Assembly: GCA_963932145.1 (NCBI GenBank)
Contig: CAWVQA010000061.1
Coordinates: 110,001-174,000 of the forward strand
DNA length: 64,000 nt
Direction: 5' to 3'
Source: Acanthosepion lycidas
Taxonomy: Eukaryota > Mollusca > Cephalopoda > Sepiida > Sepiidae
Position 1 is the stretch's first letter. Each line of letters starts with the position of its first letter. Position numbers and translations under genes: made by a program. This document shows, piece by piece, positions 29,780 to 42,125 of this stretch. The notes below the pieces were generated by a model. That model did no database searches, was not told where the DNA came from, and saw nothing but the letters and a program-made list of their open reading frames with translations.

Positions 29780-32590
29780 AATGTGATTGTTTGTTGGGAC
29801 TTGCTATGATTAGACTCTATAACCCCCACCCATGTTTTTTTATTTTTGTTCTCTCATCAATCATTTGTAAATTTAAAAATTTATTGTATTTTACTCTTTT
29901 TACTCCAGATTAAAAACCTTGAAGAGTGGGAGTAAAACTGGTTGTTTTTCTCTTTCATTTTCTTTGTTTTTAATTACGCCAAGTAATATTCAGCTAAATG
30001 CCTTTACAGCAACATATATATATATATATGTTGCTATATATATATAAAATTAAGTGTTGACCTCTACATAAGACCAATGAATGTACAAATATGTATGATT
30101 TCTGAACTTACATTTACAGAAATTTTACTTTTGCGATATATTTTCTATTTTTTATCATTTTTATGGAAATTTATCAGCAAAATGGAAATTCAACAATATA
30201 TGTTTATCAAAATATATCAATATGTCTGTGGCCTAATCATAAACAGTGCATTTATTTTTTTTTACATAATCTCCATATCAAATATATTATTAGTCATGCA
30301 GATCAAACACTATACAGAGAAAAATTAAGTTGAAAATTTAGTTAGCAACTATGTTAGGTTATATACTCAAGTATGTGTGTAAGTATGGAAGTGCATACAT
30401 GCACACACACACACATACACATCCTTATAAAAAAGACAGAATTTAGTTTAATTTGCAAATAAATTCAAACTATTTTTATTTGATTTTATTGTTTTCCAAA
30501 TTTCCTTTTTTAAATTTTTTACAGCAAAGCATTAATAAATTAAATCTAAACAAATATAATTTGAAAACAATGGCATTGAAGGAAGAACTCTTTTTGCTTT
30601 TATGTAATGTTTTCATGTATTTTCATCCCAATATAAGTATTACTATACACATGATATGGTAAGATTTTGTTCTTGGATGAAAACAGATAAGGACATGTAT
30701 ATGTATTTGAGAGCAACTATTTTATCTACATATTACAGAACCTGAATGCAACATTAGTTTGTTCAGGTAGTGAAAGAGATATACATTAGTAGATATAAAC
30801 ATGAGAAGTGAATTAAGGTTTTACTTGTGAGTGAGCTTGGCTGCACCTTACATCAATGATTTTACCTTTGCCACATCAGACAACATATGAGAGGAAATGG
30901 ATTCCTGTTTTCATTCTGATGAACTGAGTACCAAATGACCAAGCAACTTGCTATTCATGTCAGACTGTCAAGTGATGCATGTTTTATCTTTTGACAGAGT
31001 CATAGGGAGACAATCAAGTTTTGTAATGCTACATTAATATTTTATGAATATCATAAATCAGGTAATAATGAAGATAATAATATACTGAGCAGCTGAAAAT
31101 GCTCATATTATTTTTTGTTATATGATTTTAAGAGTATTTAGTTTTAACTGACTTGATTGAAAAATATTCCCTTTGAATTATTTTGACAGCTGTCATATCA
31201 GCATGCATTTTCAAAAACATTTGCCAAAATCCCACAGTCATGTTTATTGATTATAATTTGGAAGAGTGAAAAAAGCATCAATTTTGGCATATTATACATT
31301 TTTTATTGTAAGAAAGACAAAGTGCAACACAACTGCAAAAAAGATGTTTTGCAGTTAATGGAGAAGTACTGTGAATGATTGACTATATCAAAACATACAG
31401 CAATTTGTTGCTGAAAAAGCTAAAAGTTTCTATCTGAAATATAGTAGAACATTTTTGAAGCAAAATGGTAAATATGTTGCCCAATAAAGTTAATGTTGAA
31501 AATAAAAACTTTTTTATTTTATTTTTCTACAATAATAATAATAATAATAATAATTTAAAGCTAAAATGAATAATGAATTAGAATTAATGAACATTACAAC
31601 TGAAAATACAGGAGATGCAAGAATACAAATTGGTATACTGAATTATGATGAAACTGAAATACAAATAAGATAGATAAACCATTATAAGGTCTGTTTTTTT
31701 AATATTATCAATAACCCAGTGCAAAATCAAGGATGGTTGATCCAAGATATTATTTATTTCATCTCCAAATGAGATGTCACTATCAACCACCTAAATTACC
31801 GAACAATCACATGCTTAGACACAATATACAATTTCAAATAAAAGAAGGTATTAGTTTTTAGCATTAAAAGAGTAAAAAAGGATGCAAAAAATGTTCTTAC
31901 AGGTACAAAGATCAATTTCTGATCAACAAGATGTTATTGGAAAACTGCCATTCAAAAAATAAAACGTAAGCCATGCCTGGATATACTGGATAGAGCATAA
32001 AAACTCTTTTTATAGTATTCCACATAACTGGATGATAAAGCCATTAGAATTAATGAAAGTTTCTTCTATTCTATGAAAGTCGGTATGAAAATACAAAATG
32101 GCATACTGTCTTAATCTTCAACCACCTCAATAGTAAAACTTAATTTTGATAACTTACAGATCAACAGTGGAATATTTCAGTAAGACTCTTTCACTCCCAT
32201 TATTCTGTATATGCATCTCTCAAACAAATTAAATAACACAGGTTATAGATATCATATATTTAATAAATTTATTAGTCACTTATTCTCCACAGATCATTTG
32301 TATCTGTTTACTAAAATTAAAGTGAACTAGAAAGTATGTTCACAACAGTAAAGAAATTCAATAATAACAATATCACCATGAAATTTGACTTATGCTAAAG
32401 CAAACCTGAAATAAGAGAACTTGATAAAGGAAAAGAACTTGAAAAATGAAACTGATTTATGAACTGGATCAGCAAGAAGTGTACAAATATCTTGGAAACA
32501 ATTAAGGACAAGGGATTCAATATGAATTAATGAAAGAAAAATATCAAAAAAGAATGTTTTAGATGAATGAGAGTATGGAATCCTCCACAT
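29780..32590. other. AT-rich, no gene seen
   Basis: Contains a small TA palindrome at 30009-30034, a CA run at about 30400 and an ATA/AAT microsatellite at 31530-31553. The 83-aa and 69-aa frames here are hydrophobic AT-codon products without recognisable features. Confidence 0.55.
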
Positions 32591-32595
32591 TTGCC

Positions 32596-33316
32596 TGTCA
32601 CCCCCTACGGGAAGATGCACTCGGGAAATAAACCTTTAACCAATCATCACTTCACTTTTCCAAACTCAATCCCCCATTGGTTAAAAGGGCAATAAAATGT
32701 AGCAAGGTTGAGACAAACCTTTTTCCTGCGCAGGTCTCTGGAAACTATTTGGAAACCTGAAAATCTATAAAAAGAATCACTCGACTTAATTCAAGTTAGT
32801 CAAACACTGAGTTTCGAGAGATACCAGCAGACCCCACGCATGCCAACACACTGACTCAATAACCACTACCAACCTCTCAACAACTCAATACAACTTGCAC
32901 AACTATTGCTGCATGAAGAAACTTAACTTACAATTTACTAAAAAAGTGACATTATCACTACAAAACAGTAATTGTACATTCAATCAACTTTAGCCTATCA
33001 GTTAAAGGCAAACAACTCTTCCTAACTTAAATCAACACTAGCAGTTGTCACACACATACATACTATCACTTGAACTCACACAACTGACAATTCTCCTTGC
33101 AGATATCAACCTATTTTAATTCCACAAACAAACTTAAACTATCAACATTTACTCACTAAATTTCTGCATGGACAATCTTTGTAACGTTATCTCACTTGCC
33201 ACATTTAACAAGCAACTTATTATCACTTTGTGCATGTGAAATATATATATATATATAGAGAGGAAAAACAACTTACCTCTTATATCCAGATTTGGTAGAA
33301 ATTGTTTTGTAACAGA
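32596..33316 (+). repeat. Possible solo LTR or promoter region with TATA box
   Basis: Composition changes to C/A-rich. A strong TATA box (ctataaaaagaatcac at about 32766) is followed by a long pyrimidine/A leader with no ORF (acaactcaatacaacttgc). The pentamer ttgcc flanks 32596-33316, where the unit starts TGTCACC, but it ends AACAGA rather than CA, so the LTR reading is tentative. A host promoter is the alternative. Confidence 0.3.
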
Positions 33317-33751
33317 TTGCCGGTATTGTGACCTTGGTTTTGGAAATCTCAATACTAAGCTCTGATAGTCAAATAATTAAAAGTAGATCAAAGTGGATCT
33401 ATGGTAGGTGACATAGGTATGATGAAAGATTTATCTACAGCAAAAAAAGGTGAACCTCTTTTAACATAGGCAAAATGTGAAATGTAACCATTTATGCAAA
33501 GTAACATGTAAATAAAAATAATCCAAGCAAAGCAGGTGTTTCTCCAACCACACCTCATTCTGCCAGAAACTGATGGAAGGTAAGTACCCATTACTTTTTT
33601 TGACAGTGAAAAGAAATGTAAAAACAATTGTAAATCTTGACATCATTTCACACATTTTTTATAACCAGGTTTACATTTGAAGTTAAAAAATATCTTTTTC
33701 ATTTTTTTCATTTTTTTGCTAACATAGCTCATTTTGATAATTATATATATA

Positions 33752-33914
33752 AAGTGTAACCCGGATATAAGAGAGTTGTCGGGACCGGGGAAGAAGTCTC
33801 TTATATCTGGGTTTCTCTTATATCCGGGTTTGGTCTATTTTGTTTAGGTAAATATGGGAATAATTTGGGACCAGAGAAAATCTCTCTTATATCCGGGTCT
33901 CTTATATTCAATAT
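33752..33914. mobile_element. Second copy of the pogo-like MITE, truncated
   Basis: It starts aagtgtaacccggatataag and continues gagttgtcgggaccgg, the same family as 24001-24186 in reverse orientation. The far end stops inside the repeat (ccgggtctcttata) without the terminal cacactg. Confidence 0.8.
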
Positions 33915-36590
33915 TACCTCATTCTTTAATTGCAACTATTGTTTGTAAAACTGGGTGACTGACAAAAAATTAAATTTGTCACAACACTTTTCTTTCTCTA
34001 TTTCCAATAATGGTAAATCCAAAGCAGTTATTTTCAAGTTGGAGAATTTGCTTCCATTTAATAATTTTCTTTACTGAATATCATATTTTCAGAATAATTT
34101 TGAAATTACTTGACAGCATTACTATTCATGTTAAAATTGTAGAAAAAAATTAACACATACTGAGGCAATTTCTCATAATGGAAAAAGATCGGCCATTTTA
34201 TACAACTTTTTAAATCAAGAGAATACTTGACTGTAGTAGCTACTGTAAAAAAATAAAAAATAAATAAAGTGAATAATTTTCACACAATTCATTTATATTT
34301 GGTTATCCAAAAGTAAAATTAGATTCTTGAAATCTTTGTTGAATTAAGATTTAATAAGTTACAGCTTCATGTTATTTGTTTTGATAATGAAGTATATTGT
34401 TATTTTGTTGGGTATGTGTTGGGTTAGCAAAAGCACATTAATTAAAATGTTGAAAAAAATTCAAAGTATATTTTAAAAGGAAAGTCATCAGCATTTTCTT
34501 TTTTCTAATAAAAAGTCAACTTACAATGAGAATACAGCCAAATTATGCTTAACTGATAATCAGTGAAACCAAAATCCTGTCTCTTAAAGTCACCAATCTC
34601 TTGTTGCTACAAAATATTAAATATCCCTCTTGTGTGGTCTAAAATTCCAACTTCCAATGGTCAATTCTGAAATAGTACCCAAATTCTGTTGACATTTCCA
34701 TTATCATTATCAGTTTTTGAGTATACAATAGATTCTCCCCAGCTGTATCCATCACAACTCAGAATACCAAATATAGCATTCACAACCTTAATTCGCCATC
34801 ATGGCAAAAACTTTTAAATGAATTTTCATCCAAAAGCTAAAATGCATTCCTTTTTAGTGGTCAGTTTTACACAAAAGAAATTGTCATATTCATGTCATGT
34901 GTTGATTTGTCATGTTTGTAAAGAAAAACTTTAAAAATCTGTATAAATAAAGATTTTGTGAAACAAACAACTGAGACAGATTCAAAGGATAGCAGACACA
35001 TTACTAGAACATATTCTGTTAATTAATAAGTTTCAAACAAAATAAAAACACCTTTTTATTGAAAAGTTAAGATATCCCTACTGAATGGATACCAATTTAG
35101 AATAAAATTTAATTAACTTATATTTTATGGAGAAAAATAAAATTTATGCAACATTTAAAACATATATCGAATTATTAATCTGCAAAGTTTCAGCTTTTAA
35201 GCATATATAGTTATTAGGTTATTAGAAATTCTATACTCTTCAATAACACACATTCAAGTAGAGTCAAATATTTTTCTGTTACATATTCACACACATTCTG
35301 TGTCTACTGTGTTTGCATCCAGGTAGAACTAAAAGAACAATGTCAAGTAAAAAAAAAGATTTGTTGCATATATAAAGTAAAATTATATTTATATTTAAAA
35401 AATAAGAAACACTACATCTTTCATGAAAGTAATGTGACTTAATTTACAGGTTAAACAAGTGTAGCAGTGATACTTTGATATGAAAAGATATGTAATATAA
35501 AGGACAAATTTTATGTCAGTCGAAATGCTGGGATATGAACTATAAATATTGTTACTAAAATTAGGAAATGAAAAAGTTTTGGGCAACATTCAACATTTTC
35601 TGGAGGCAGGTGGATAAAATTCAAAATGCTGTAACAAATATTGCAATTTCAAAGATAGTAGATTGAATAATTTGTAAAAAAAATTGTTATTTTCTCATGA
35701 AAAGATCCCTTTATTCTGTTTTCTTAAAATTAATTTCTTGTGAAAGATAAGATTTAACAAGATTAAAATTCTCTAAAGTTAACCTACTTACAAATCCATA
35801 TGAATGGATATCTGAAAGAAATCTTGTAATTTTGAAAATTATTTTCTTAAAAAAATAGATGTGCATGAATGACTTTTCCAATAATATTACCTTGAAAGTG
35901 TAGAGATTCTTTGAAATTTTCCAAATAAAAAGGGAAATAACTCAAGGAAATAAATCAATAAAATACCCTACAGATGATTTTATGGTAACATAGAACAGAT
36001 TAATATTTAGATAATCAAGCAAAAGCTGGGTGATTTAAATACTTAAAACTGCCACAAATAACTATTGAGCAAATTTCTATAAATATCTCAAATCCTAAAA
36101 AATGGGCTTAAAAAAGGATTGTAATCATAATATTTATTTGCAGAATATTTGTTTCTTCTTTAAAATATAAAAAAATTATATTGATTTTTGTCTTATTGTA
36201 TTAACCTTGCAATCAGAAATCCTCAGTTATGAATTAAGTTGCACAATGTCATTTTGCCTAAGACCCATTTAATAATTTCCCTGCTTAAACATGAAACATA
36301 TTCATTTTCTTCTAAATTGAAAAATGAATTTTTTAAAGAAAAAGAAGTGAAGAAAATGAACAAAAATGATGACAAAGAAGAAAAAGCGTGTGAATATAGT
36401 TATCTACCAGGCTTATAAGATGCTTTGTAAATTTAGTACAAAAAATAAAAAAAAATTAAGGAAAATATTCTATAACCTGACCCAAACCTTTCATCATGTA
36501 GGAATTTTAGAATTATATTTTGAAAAAAAAACTTATATGCCTTAATATGAATTAAGTATATTAGTTAATTTACTTGAATTTTCCCCAATG
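33915..36590. other. AT-rich, no gene seen
   Basis: No ORF, repeat border or RNA motif that I can support. Confidence 0.6.
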
Positions 36591-36673
36591 TATCTGGTTG
36601 GAAGGAAAGTTCTCATCGTTTGTAGAACATTAAATTTATTTAGAAACTGCAAAACTTTCCTTCCAGCCAGATA
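36591..36673. repeat. Hairpin with 21-bp stem, one mismatch
   Basis: tatctggttggaaggaaagtt (36591-36611) pairs with 36653-36673. The only mismatch would be a G-U pair in RNA. The loop is about 41 nt. Confidence 0.6.
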
Positions 36674-36845
36674 AAACACTATTGTCTGCTGTATCCCTTT
36701 GAAGTAGTAGATATTACTGGTAAAGTTGGGCCTTGGATTCAATGTGGAATATACCTATTAAAATAAATACAAGTGCAAATGAAATTGAATTTTCTGAACA
36801 ATGGCTGCTTGCAATACAAACTCAGGGAAAGCTGAAACTAGATGT

Positions 36846-37080
36846 AAAAGAGTGAAAAAAAAAAGCTCAAATAGAAAAAAAAGCTCTAGAAACACAGAAT
36901 AAAAAAAGCAAAAGGAAAAGAATTAGAAGAAAAATGTAGTACAAGAAGGAAGAAGAATCAGAAGAAAGAGTCAAAAAAGAAGATATATGAGAAAAAAGAA
37001 AAAGAAAAAATGAAAAAGAAAGATAAACATGGAACAAGCAGTAGTAAGAAAGATAAAAATACAAATAGAAAAAAAAAAGT
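36846..37080. repeat. Purine-rich low-complexity tract
   Basis: About 235 nt of A/G-dominated plus strand (agaagaaaaatgtagtac, gaaaaagaaaaaatg). A minus-strand Ser/Phe/Leu frame across it is an artefact. Confidence 0.8.
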
Positions 37081-37475
37081 TATGTAAAAGATTTGAAAAA
37101 TATTTGCAAATATCTGACAATTTTTAGCTGTAATTTTAATGAATACATTTATGAATTATCAAATATCATATTTTAAAAGGTATATAACTTCACGTTTATC
37201 ATTATCCTTTATTTTTTGCTGTTTATCATTATTTTTTATTATTTAGAGAGGGTATTCATTTTCATTTCACAATTTAAACTTTCTTTCAAAAAACGTTTTT
37301 TATTTTTCTTATTGAAAATAAGACTATTAATTAAATTAGTACTATTAAATCATGCACATAACGTTTGACACTTAAGTGTCTTTCTTTTATATTTCATTTG
37401 TACTGAACTTTTAACAGTATCAATTATATTTAATAATATATACTAAAACTTGCTTAGTCTGGTACAAGGCCAAAT

Positions 37476-37566
37476 GAAAATTAAAAGAAGAACAGGAAAA
37501 AGATAGAATTAAAAAATAAAAGAAAGAAGCCAAAAAAAAAAAAAAGAAAAGAAAAAGAAGATAATT
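37476..37566. repeat. Purine-rich low-complexity tract
   Basis: Again A/G-only on the plus strand for most of its length (aaaagaagaacaggaaaaag). Confidence 0.75.
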
Positions 37567-39009
37567 TGAATTTTAAAGATAAATAAAATTAAAATATTTG
37601 AAAAGAACTGTCATGCTTTTAAAAGACTGTATTGTGTTGCACCAATATTCCAAATGAAGAGAACCTGCCTATTTTGAAAGGCAGTATTCTTTTTCATAGT
37701 CTTCCATTACTGTCACTCGTAAGAAAAAATAAATGACAAGTAGGACCAATAATCTTGAATCCTAACTTTGTTCCATTTGCATACTAGCATTGCATACACT
37801 ATGTAACAATTTATGAGACAGAAGTATTATTCTTTACTTCGTCTAGATATCCATTATGCTTTCTCCTAGTAATCAATTTTCTGCCTATCATTTATTTTTT
37901 TTTATTTAAGGTAAGGTATTGTTGCTCAGCAGTGGGAAGTAGTTGATGAACGTATAGTATTTTCGATGCCATTTTTAAGCAATTAAAAAAAAAGTATTAC
38001 ATTTTTAAATTACAATATTTCATTTTTAGTCTGATTTTGGGGTTTTCTTTACTAAAGAAATAAATCACTGAAGCAAAAAATAAACTAAACATTTAAGGAC
38101 ATTATTCTTTTAAACTTTAAAACTAAAAGAATCAATCAATGTCTTTAAAAATGTACTTCCTGAGGAAACAAAATTAAATAAAAAACTGTTACTAAACTCA
38201 ATCTGTAGAATTCACAACCTGAAATCAGATGGATAAAATTTGATTTGCAATAATTTCAGAATTTCACTTTACGATTTTTATGATTCTTAAATCTTAATTA
38301 TTAGCCTAGGTTTTACTTTTAAATGAAAATCCGCTTTTAGGTCAGAAAACTCAAATCAAATGCATTTTTTATTCCACACACGCACACAAAGTTAAAGTAT
38401 CATCTCAAGAAAACTTATTGGAACAACGACACAACTATAAAATTTATATTTTGATTAATAACTCTTTAATTTCCATTTATCCTGATGGTTGATTTCATCC
38501 TTAAGTGAAGATTTATTTTAGTTTTAAATTCAATTAGATGAAAATGACGATTCTTGAAACTTTCTGTGTGGCAAAAAAATGAATCATTAAAAAAATTTTT
38601 CAAAAATAAGTAAAAAAGTAAATGCATACACAAAAAATATTTCTCCAATTTATCTTATTTTATATTTTTTCGATATCGTTTTTATTCTCTTCTGTCGAAA
38701 ACAAATTTAAATGAAATGCAAATGATTGTTTATGTACAACAATTGTACAGCAGTTAAAGAAAACAAAATGTGATAAAACTTAAAAGTAGGAAGAAATTAA
38801 ATATTTTAAAGATGAACTTATTTACTTTAGAAATATACATTGTCCGCTGTTTTAGTTTTCCCATTTATTTAATTTATTTATTTTTTTTTTTTACAAATGT
38901 GTATTATTCAGTGTTCACAATCAATATATCAATTTCAAGGTAAGTAGTTACTAAAACTTGTATGAGTTTAAAAAAGTTTTATGAAAAACACATTTTCATA
39001 TGTCTAAAA
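37567..39009. other. AT-rich, no confirmed gene
   Basis: A possible 28-nt exon-like unit lies at 38911-38938 (after tattattcag, before gtaagt), but it is too short to support. Otherwise nothing. Confidence 0.5.
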
Positions 39010-39171
39010 AAAAAAAAGTATATGCGGCTCGGAGTTGAAACACTATTCGAACCCTTGTAACAGGAATAACAATAATCATTAATTAATCCAATAGGTTTCC
39101 GATAGGCGGGATCGAACCCTCATACAGGACGACAGGCGGCGCTTGCGTACTTTGACCGGAACAGAGAAGGA
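39010..39171 (+). promoter_or_regulatory. CpG-rich spot, candidate promoter / 5' UTR
   Basis: About 20 CpG dinucleotides occur between 39020 and 39240, while the surrounding tens of kilobases have almost none. It contains two B-box-like strings on the minus strand (GGTTCGATCCC and GGTTCGAATAG), so an old tRNA-like repeat may overlap. It directly precedes the candidate first exon. No TATA box is seen. Confidence 0.4.
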
Positions 39172-39293
39172 ATGTACTTCGGCAATGGCGTCGGGATAAC
39201 TTTGTTGTTGTCAAATTCGGAAAGGTTTTTAATCGAGATAATTATGGAATATCAGGATTCTAATTTACTGTGTATGAATTATTGGATGAAAAG
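39172..39293 (+). CDS. Candidate first coding exon of an unidentified host gene
   Basis: An open frame starts at ATG 39172 (MYFGNGVGITLLLSNSERF, then LIEIIMEYQDSNLLCMNYWMK) and ends at a consensus splice donor, AAAAG|GTAAGC at 39293/39294. The frame would hit a stop at once if not spliced (TAA spans the donor). Met 26 (attATGg) is an alternative start giving 16 residues. Exon length 122 leaves phase 2. I do not recognise the peptide. Support is the CpG-rich setting, open frame and donor; no acceptor partner is identified, so the gene is unproven. Confidence 0.35.
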
Positions 39294-42050
39294 GTAAGCG
39301 CCAATGTTCATTTTAAGAATATTCTTTCAGCTTTCTCCGATTTTCCATTGAATGTATGAATTGAATAATCGTCGAGGAGAGTTGAGTTTTAAGATAAACA
39401 AAATTGATTAAAAACAAGGAGACATTTTCTCCGTTGTATTTTTTGTTATCATAATTTACTTGTATAGAGATATTTAACAACAGAAAAAAGTAAAACTTTC
39501 TGGTAGATTTGTTTCCGCTTGCAACTTGCTTATTTAAAAGTTAGTCGATTTTTTTACTACTGAATTTCTGTTTTTCCTCGTCCTTATGTCATTGGCACAC
39601 CTTTCTTCCTTTTTCAGTCTACAGGGAATTCGATGTCATTGTCGTTGTCTTAAAATTGCTACTGTCAATTTCTATAGCGATTTCTCCAACACAACTACAT
39701 TATTTTATCTTATTTCTTTTTATATTTATCATCGGAAACCAATCTCTCATGTTTTTTCTTATTATCTTAAAAATGACGCTTTTTGAATCTCTCAGTTTTT
39801 AACATTTTATGAGGAACGGAGACACGTAACAATAACACGGTAACAGTAACACCTTTTCTCTCTGATTTGAGATTTGTCTTTATTTTATACAGCCGATAAG
39901 AAATTTTTACTTTCTTCCGCATGCTTAAGAAAACTAATCTTCATCTTAGTGATAAGTAAACTTAAAATAAATTCTATTCTCGCGAGGTTTACTTTTTTTT
40001 TAGTTATACCTTTTCCTTGCTAGATTTTTTTTCTATCATAAATTTCCAGACTCATTTAATGAGTGAAATCCACTTGCGTAGATCAACATAATTATTGGAC
40101 GGATGAAGGAGACGTTCAGTCGAAACACTAAAATTTAAACTACATCTTTTTTGGCTGTTTCTTTATTTTCAGCACAACAAAATGATTGTTTTCTTGTGTA
40201 AAAATTATGCACAAAAATTATTTTTACTCAACAATCAAGACTTTTTTTTTTGTCTGTTGAACTAAAACAACATATTTTTAAAGAGACTTTTTATTAATGA
40301 CTGGCATTTTACGTGACCAAACCAGTGACATGAGATTTTTTTTGTTGGAATCTCATTATTTTGAAAATGTGCTGCTTATGGATAATAAATAAAAAAAATA
40401 ATCAAATGCTAAGTTGAACATAACATTTTTGTTCTAAATATTTTTAAACCAAAGTAACGGTTACACATTAACGATTGATTACACATTTATTTTGACCAGA
40501 AAAATTTAAACTAAAAATTAAAAAATATAACGTTTTTGAAGCTCATTTTTTTTTCTTAACTGTGCTTAATATTGTTTATTTTAATTTATCTTTTTTTCCC
40601 TAAAATTTCCCTTGTCAGAAAAATTGTACTATGCAATTTACATTTAATATCACCATCTATTAAATAATTACTCTTTTTAATTAAATAGAAAAGGATGGGT
40701 AGAGAAATGAGTAAAAATAATCTGCTTTTTGTTTTTTTTTGCTTTTGTTTTTTTTTTTGTTTTTTTTTTGCTGTTTGTGTTCATTTTATGCACACACCCC
40801 CACACCAATAAATCCTCAATCATGATTCACAAAGAAAAGAGATACTATTTTAATTTTTATTTGTTGTTTTGTTTTTTTGTTTTTTTTTGCTGATGTTGAA
40901 TGATATTTAATTTGCGTTTCAACATTGTACTCGATTTTTAACTGACAAATGATAGTTTTACTTTTGTTTGATCAATCGAATTAGAAATTGATTTGTTTTC
41001 AAATTTTAAAGTCTATAAAATCTTAAATAATTAATTTTTAATTATGAAGATAATTAAAAATTACAATAATGATATTTATTTCAATTGTCAAAGACCGGAG
41101 AAAGTGTTCTTGTATTGTTTTTTAATTTTTAGGCATTTTCGTTACATTGATAAGCATTTTACAAAAATAAATTTATTCAAAATATTAACATGGTTAACTT
41201 AAAAATGGAAAAAGTGACAACAAATGGTTTGGGGATAAATTTCATGTCACAATTTAAGGGAGAGAAACTTTTTTTCTTTTTTTTTTTTTAAGGAAAATTT
41301 TTAAAAATGTAAATTTTTATTCTCTCTAAATCTATTAATAAAAATTGCAAATCTCTTTCATATTTTTTCTTTTACATGTTATGGATTTATATTTGGAGTA
41401 GTCATCCTTCATATTGAGATTGAGAAACAATAATTGAAAGATTGCTATATCGAACCTCAAATTTTAATTGTTATGATTATGAATGTTTTATTTTGTTAAT
41501 AATTACATCCTAATTAGACAACTTAAGACTACTAAATAATTTAGTGAATTAATATGTGCGGAATGTTCTGTATAGGTAGATAAAGCTTTCTTGTACGTGT
41601 GATGGTGACTACTAGACTAGAGGGAGAATGATTAAAAATGTCTCTAAAAGCTAGGGAGTGAGAGAGAAAAAAATTCCAAGTTGTCTGTCCCCTGCTATAA
41701 AGTGGCCCAAGGTGCTTATTGGCTATTTTTGGCATAACTTAAATTCTTTTTAAATATCATTATTTCATTATGTTGGGAAAAGGGTTAGTTTTAATTTTCT
41801 CCAGTGTGGATTTCACCAAATTCATTATTTAAATTTTTAAATAAAGAAATTGATGATTGAAATCCACGCGGGTAATTTTAAAGTATTTTGTTAGTATTGT
41901 GCTGGGAAAATGAACTAAGTTGTAAAAAAAAATAAAAATTGACTGTAAATTTTAAATACCATTTTCTTAATGTTGACAATAACAGCAGATTGTGTGTTTT
42001 TTTTTTTTTTTAAGAACGAGAAATGTGCGCTTAAATATATGAAATTAATT
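39294..42050. other. AT-rich, possible intron
   Basis: No exon, ORF or clear repeat apart from poly-T runs such as 40730-40772. Confidence 0.55.
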
Positions 42051-42125
42051 AAAATTTGAAAATGAAAATAAAAAATGCATTTTTAAAAATTTGAAAATGA
42101 AAATAAAAAATGCATTTTTAAAAAT
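42051..42125. repeat. Tandem duplication, 35-bp unit, two copies
   Basis: The unit tttgaaaatgaaaataaaaa followed by atgcatttttaaaaa is repeated without change. Confidence 0.9.

Noticed and set aside
38911..38938. 28-nt microexon between tattattcag and gtaagt
   Set aside because: Splice-like words are frequent by chance in AT-rich DNA, and there is no adjacent exon to support it.
39040..39120. tRNA gene on the minus strand (GGTTCGATCCC B box)
   Set aside because: I found no matching A box or cloverleaf at the right distance; at most a tRNA-like relic.
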